A stretch of DNA of 5,915 nucleotides from contig JAJCXL010000211.1 of the NCBI GenBank assembly GCA_029263435.1, positions 1-5,915 of the forward strand, read 5' to 3'. How positions within the stretch are numbered: the stretch's first letter is position 1; each line of letters begins with the position of its first letter. Shown one piece after another: positions 4,401-5,915 of this stretch. This stretch comes from Acidobacteriota bacterium. Its GTDB lineage: Bacteria; Acidobacteriota; Vicinamibacteria; Marinacidobacterales; SMYC01. The translations under genes and the position numbers were made by a program. The notes below the pieces were generated by a model. That model worked only from the letters and a program-made list of their open reading frames with translations, ran no database searches and had not been told where the DNA came from.

Positions 4401-5915
4401 GGTGCGAGGCCGACACGGACCAAGAGTCCGAGCCCTGCTCCCTGTCGGGGCGGGATCCCGCCGCTCGATTCCGGACCCTGGCTGAGGAAGTGGGCCGGAG
4501 TCTCTTCCTCGATCTGATCGTCCTGATCTTCGTCGAAGAGCTCTTGCAGCGCGACGAGGTCGAACGCCGCGACCCGCTCCGCAATCAAAGATGCGCGCTC
4601 TTCGTTATCGGCTTCGGAGTTCTGAACGCGCATGGCGTACTGAGCCTCCAAGTTCGGAATATTCGTGCAAAGCTTCGCCGCGATCGGATCGAGAAGGCCC
4701 GCCGCACAAATCGCGATGACCTGACTCGGGCTGAAGAGCACGGGTGGACGCAGGACGGTGTTCTGGGTCCAGAGTGAGAACGGAAGTCCCACCACGAACA
4801 GCATCCGGCGTTCTTCGACGTTCACCCCAGGCGCGGATAAGGACAGGTTCACCCGAAAGGTCTCGAGGGGTGCGTCGGGGTCTAGGGTTCCATCGATGAA
4901 CCAACGCCCGCTCTCGAGCACGAGGTGCAAGAGTGGCGGGAACGGATCGACCGTGCCCCAAAACGCCGCCGGCTCATCGACAGGAACGGGAAGCTCGCAA
5001 CGGATCGTCTGCCCCGGCTCGAGAGTGACCGTCAACGGGCAAGAGGCGACGGCCGGGCCACCGTCATCGACGATCGAACCGTTGGCGGTCAGGTCGTCGT
5101 CACCCCGTTCTCCATCGATGAGGTGGAGCACGACCCGGTCTCGCTCCATCCGTGCGCCCGTGCGTCCGTCGAAATCGAACCGATACCAGTGAGGCGCGGG
5201 ATCGTCAGGCGTCGGGCCGAACTTGTAGTAGGTGCCCACCGCGGTGGCGTCGGGCAGGCTCATCGAGAGCGACGTCGTCTCGCCATCCGTCAGCCCATCG
5301 ATTCGGAAGGATACGACTCCTAGCGGGAGAGAGATGTCCACCGGGGTGTCGGATGGCGCGGCCGTAGCATCGACGGCCGAGAGCGTGCTCCCGACCCGAG
5401 AGACGAGCGTGAGCCGGTCACCTGTCACCGCGCTCGAAACGTTTTCGACGTGGCTTTGGAGCGCGTCGGCGATGCCATCTCCGTTTCCGTCGATCTGCTC
5501 ATCCGTCTCGACAACGATCTCAACCGCACCGCTTGCCTCGTTTCCGGCCCGGTCGACTGCGGTGACGACGATTGATTGTGGACCCGAGTCGAGCGTAAGC
5601 ACGCAAGAAAAGCACGGTCCCTCCAAAAGGGCCGGGACACCGTTGCACAGGACCTGCTCGATGCCGGAGCCGGCCTCCTCGAACCCGCCCGTCACTAAGA
5701 CGGAAGAGCTCGGCAACGTCTCGCCAGGGAGCGGCGCGTCGATCGTGACCGTGGGTGCGGTCCTATCGATGAGGACGCTTACCGGGTCAGAGACGCCCGC
5801 TCGCCACAGCCGCGGTCGTCCGTGAAACGCCAACGCGCGGATTTCGTGCTCGCCGTCGGCGACGCTCGCCACGTCGACCGCGAAGGTGTGGGTCGAGCCG
5901 TCATCGGGCGACGTC
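1442..5915 (-). CDS. Large secreted mosaic protein with sphingomyelinase-like EEP enzyme domain, TSP3 repeats and FG-GAP propeller (N-terminus outside window)
   Basis: The frame is open from the right edge to TAA 1444-1442. A GTG at 5872 is internal: 14 more in-frame codons before it continue the same domain style, so the true start lies outside. Numbering from the GTG codon (1-1476): Ig-like domain about 36-122; choice-of-anchor U-like domain about 126-275; beta-rich linker 276-338; EEP enzyme domain about 339-700; PKD/Ig-like domain about 703-788; four TSP3 repeats 790-880; propeller-like segment about 886-1112; seven FG-GAP/VCBS blades about 1130-1476. The enzyme domain carries the conserved N, E, H, GDxN, D and SDH motifs, so it probably cleaves a phosphodiester or phosphomonoester bond; sphingomyelin-type phospholipid or nucleic acid are the candidate substrates. 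Acidic DxDxDG motifs imply calcium-dependent folding outside the cell. Paired cysteines agree with export. The signal peptide is not visible. No C-terminal PEP-CTERM, LPXTG or type IX-like signal is seen after the last blade. Domain order is firm; substrate and localisation are inferred. Confidence 0.93.
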   Translation of the reverse strand, partial: TSPDDGSTHTFAVDVASVADGEHEIRALAFHGRPRLWRAGVSDPVSVLIDRTAPTVTIDAPLPGETLPSSSVLVTGGFEEAGSGIEQVLCNGVPALLEGPCFSCVLTLDSGPQSIVVTAVDRAGNEASGAVEIVVETDEQIDGNGDGIADALQSHVENVSSAVTGDRLTLVSRVGSTLSAVDATAAPSDTPVDISLPLGVVSFRIDGLTDGETTSLSMSLPDATAVGTYYKFGPTPDDPAPHWYRFDFDGRTGARMERDRVVLHLIDGERGDDDLTANGSIVDDGGPAVASCPLTVTLEPGQTIRCELPVPVDEPAAFWGTVDPFPPLLHLVLESGRWFIDGTLDPDAPLETFRVNLSLSAPGVNVEERRMLFVVGLPFSLWTQNTVLRPPVLFSPSQVIAICAAGLLDPIAAKLCTNIPNLEAQYAMRVQNSEADNEERASLIAERVAAFDLVALQELFDEDQDDQIEEETPAHFLSQGPESSGGIPPRQGAGLGLLVRVGLAPLALQVLDGAAHQQEIYEDCDGDDCFANKGFTVDKIHVGSDPDHYVWVVNTHLQAGHQPLGIAARALQLRQLEGFILSNTDSDHPVLIVGDLNIHETGLELDEMLRILRLGPEADLFKFHGPASATDRLTVDRELSAYARNWFPAEPGKRLDYVLVRQGAVYGIEVQAMRRTDEDIDIELCEDENWLSDPAAPRLRCYLSDHFGIASDLALTKRSAVTIRTPKQGEKVLEGQDVSLSSSLRGDFTAPLYSWISDRDGFLGDTPIVSWQPQSLGIHRIRLEVDVFGGFFGEDSVTIEVLRDTDRDGVSDEDEAALGTDPNDADSDDDGLLDGEEAAVGANPLNPDSDGDGLLDGEEVHAIGSDPVRPDSDDDGVEDGAEVLLNSDPVSALNTPTVLPPGVLLASGGGPGGAYLLLLDPATGRYGRLGRPNGGLGFGIAFDAGASLLVAGGSDLSRHAPPDPTGTGVGDFVDGFGTPQSITQVAINPADGKLYGVIDAPSSTLGPTSALARIEPSNATATIVGNAPAPIHSLTFTRDGVLFAALEHDGVTDRLVELDPTTGVELRDIGLIGATPVFGLAVTRDDILYGSVPVSNNEGHLLSIDPQTGGGSLAAVFTRPLFDLTDRPCPAPCLLRSTGAPFPAPNVNGIAVGDVDNDGNLDAATSGWDGSLVPELRVHLGDGDGGFQSGTPWVLPPNGPNAAIGDSVAMGSLNPALDGFADVVFGDRSDGFVYIFLSDGAGGLVPDPGSPRNVAIGNSLRDVAIADATGDGIPDVIAAGEGAVAVIAGDGLGGFTPAPSLPAVWRTAGLAVGDVDGDGLDDIAVADLSGQVTLHLSQQATPLAITDPSRLLLPIDVVIADLDGDGDQDLAIADLEANVPLLIALGDGVGGFGALRPQPFFAPSSLASFAAGDMTLDGISDIAGATLGAPDSQLKILAGSGAGDLVELGTFTLIGGVRGLTLGDVNGDGIPDVLYGTPDGLEVWLSEPPF
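1445..2485 (-). repeat. Seven-blade FG-GAP/VCBS propeller at the C-terminus
   Basis: Seven units of about 50 residues each carry an integrin-alpha-like calcium loop followed by a hydrophobic strand: DVDNDGNLD (1140), SLNPALDGFAD (1198), DATGDGIPD (1253), DVDGDGLDD (1300), DLDGDGDQD (1347), DMTLDGISD (1399) and DVNGDGIPD (1450). Several are followed by GDG.GGF. Seven blades make a closed propeller of the integrin type, and the protein stops right after the last strand (LEVWLSE). The second loop is longer and lacks the first Asp, so it may not bind calcium. These domains usually mediate binding or adhesion outside the cell. Confidence 0.9.
2537..3217 (-). other. First propeller-like segment (WD/Kelch/NHL style)
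   Basis: Residues about 886-1112 contain at least four repeats of the form (hydrophobic strand)-D/N-P-x-T/D-G followed by paired beta strands: LLLLDPATGRYGRLG, VAINPADGKLYGV, LVELDPTTGVELRDIG and LLSIDPQTGGGSLA, alternating with LTFTRDGVLFAAL and LAVTRDDILYGS. This is the usual look of bacterial beta-propellers that are not of the FG-GAP class. There are no DxDxDG loops here. It joins the FG-GAP propeller through a short Cys-containing linker (C1115, C1119). The exact blade count is uncertain. Confidence 0.65.
3233..3505 (-). repeat. Four thrombospondin type 3 (TSP3) calcium repeats
   Basis: Residues 790-880 hold four repeats starting at D790, D812, D834 and D857, spaced 22, 22 and 23 residues. 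Each has D(T/S)D.DG..D..E followed by a (G/S)(T/S)DP or equivalent turn. Repeats two and three are nearly identical (DSDDDGLLDGEEA and DSDGDGLLDGEEV), also at DNA level. Such repeats form a rigid calcium-loaded rod in secreted proteins and here separate the enzyme half from the propeller half. Confidence 0.93.
3509..3766 (-). other. PKD/Ig-like beta domain
   Basis: Residues about 703-788 run directly from the enzyme domain to the TSP3 rod. Features are VTIRTPKQGEKVLEGQDVSL, the central SWISDRDGFLGD, then IVSWQPQSLGIHRIRLEV and a closing strand DSVTIEVL. This pattern (P..G..V..G..V.L, W.SD.DG.LG, L..G.H.I...V.D, DSVTI.V) is common in bacterial PKD or Ig-like modules. A spacer or carbohydrate/protein-binding role is possible. 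Confidence 0.75.
3773..4858 (-). other. EEP-fold enzyme domain, sphingomyelinase C-like
   Basis: Residues about 339-700 carry all signature positions of the endonuclease/exonuclease/phosphatase superfamily in order: Asn371 in LWTQNT, Glu444 in DLVALQELFD (metal ligand), His542 in VVNTHLQAG, Asp581 and Asn583 in VLIVGDLNIHE, Asp642 in KRLDYVLV, and Asp691-His692 in CYLSDHFGIASD. The segment DCDGDDCFANKGF and the following R..QL..L..FI helix resemble secreted bacterial sphingomyelinases more than DNase I or Exo III enzymes. The gap between Asn371 and Glu444 is long and contains C389 and C402. An acidic insert follows Glu444. Nuclease or other phosphodiesterase activity cannot be excluded from motifs alone. 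Confidence 0.88.
5048..5497 (-). other. Choice-of-anchor U-like domain
   Basis: Residues about 126-275 start with the spacer-like DGNGDGIADALQ, continue with TLVSRVGSTLSAVDA and a (P)LGVVSFRIDGL stretch, and include the very characteristic YYKFGPTPDDPAPHWYRFDF followed by DGRTGA, VVLHLIDGERGDDDLTANG and IVDDGGPA. These match my memory of the domain named choice-of-anchor U, usually found in exported bacterial proteins close to various C-terminal surface-sorting signals. Here it lies in the middle of a much longer chain. Its molecular function is unknown. Confidence 0.8.
5507..5767 (-). other. Bacterial Ig-like domain
   Basis: Residues about 36-122 have DRTAPTVTIDAPLPGETL at the start, a central turn EEAGSGIEQVLCNGV and an ending of IVVTAVDRAGNEASGAVEIVV. 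The RTAP.V.I..P and V.A.D.AGN motifs are typical of Ig-like repeats in bacterial surface proteins. Residues before it (DPVSVLIDRTAP, and the HTFAVDVASVADGEHEIRA segment reaching the window edge) look like the end of another such repeat, so a tandem of Ig-like domains probably continues outside the window. Confidence 0.8.

Noticed and set aside
4229..4777. Plus-strand open frame of 182 codons
   Set aside because: It is antisense to the EEP catalytic domain, whose motifs are intact on the minus strand; no independent coding evidence.
5232..5825. Plus-strand open frame of 197 codons
   Set aside because: It is Ser/Thr-rich and antisense to the Ig-like and choice-of-anchor U-like domains; explained as a shadow.
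5870..5872. GTG as the start codon of the large protein
   Set aside because: The frame stays open upstream to the window edge and the 14 upstream codons continue the Ig-like style; no Shine-Dalgarno or signal peptide is present.
1..5915. Defence, toxin-delivery or secretion gene cluster
   Set aside because: Only two genes are visible and neither carries a known defence or secretion-machine domain inside the window. The CHAT possibility depends on sequence outside it.

Overview
The window holds two partial genes, both on the minus strand and tandem. It is GC-rich and almost fully coding. No RNA gene, CRISPR array, insertion sequence or phage gene is visible. The gene content (a large secreted mosaic protein with thrombospondin type 3 and FG-GAP repeats, then a PDZ plus tetratricopeptide-repeat lipoprotein) fits a Gram-negative bacterium of the Myxococcota, other former deltaproteobacterial, or Acidobacteriota kind. 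This placement is an inference from protein style only; no marker gene is present.

Region 1442-5915 (minus strand, N-terminus beyond the right edge, C-terminus in the window) encodes about 1,490 residues of a very large extracellular protein. In order it has a bacterial Ig-like domain, a domain resembling 'choice-of-anchor U', a short beta-rich linker, a complete endonuclease/exonuclease/phosphatase-fold enzyme domain closest in motif pattern to bacterial sphingomyelinase C, a PKD/Ig-like domain, four calcium-type TSP3 repeats, a WD/Kelch-like propeller segment, and a seven-blade FG-GAP/VCBS propeller that ends the protein. The metal-binding and catalytic residues of the enzyme domain all appear present. 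Most cysteines come as close pairs, as expected of an exported, disulfide-bonded protein.

Region 1356-1441 is the only intergenic gap (86 bases). It holds a strong hairpin just after the stop codon of the large gene, a possible -10 element, and a Shine-Dalgarno sequence.

Region 1-1355 (minus strand, C-terminus beyond the left edge) encodes the first 451 residues of a probable lipoprotein or membrane-tethered protein: export signal, PDZ-like domain, then TPR repeats of the kinesin-light-chain style with a strict 41-residue period. It has no usable ATG and most likely starts at TTG 1355. Proteins with this N-terminal layout often continue into a CHAT peptidase domain, but that part would lie outside the window.

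The two genes share orientation and a short gap, so they could be co-transcribed, but the hairpin and the possible promoter between them allow separate transcription. No direct functional link can be read from the sequence. The most notable object is the large enzyme-bearing surface protein; nothing here proves a new defence or conflict system.
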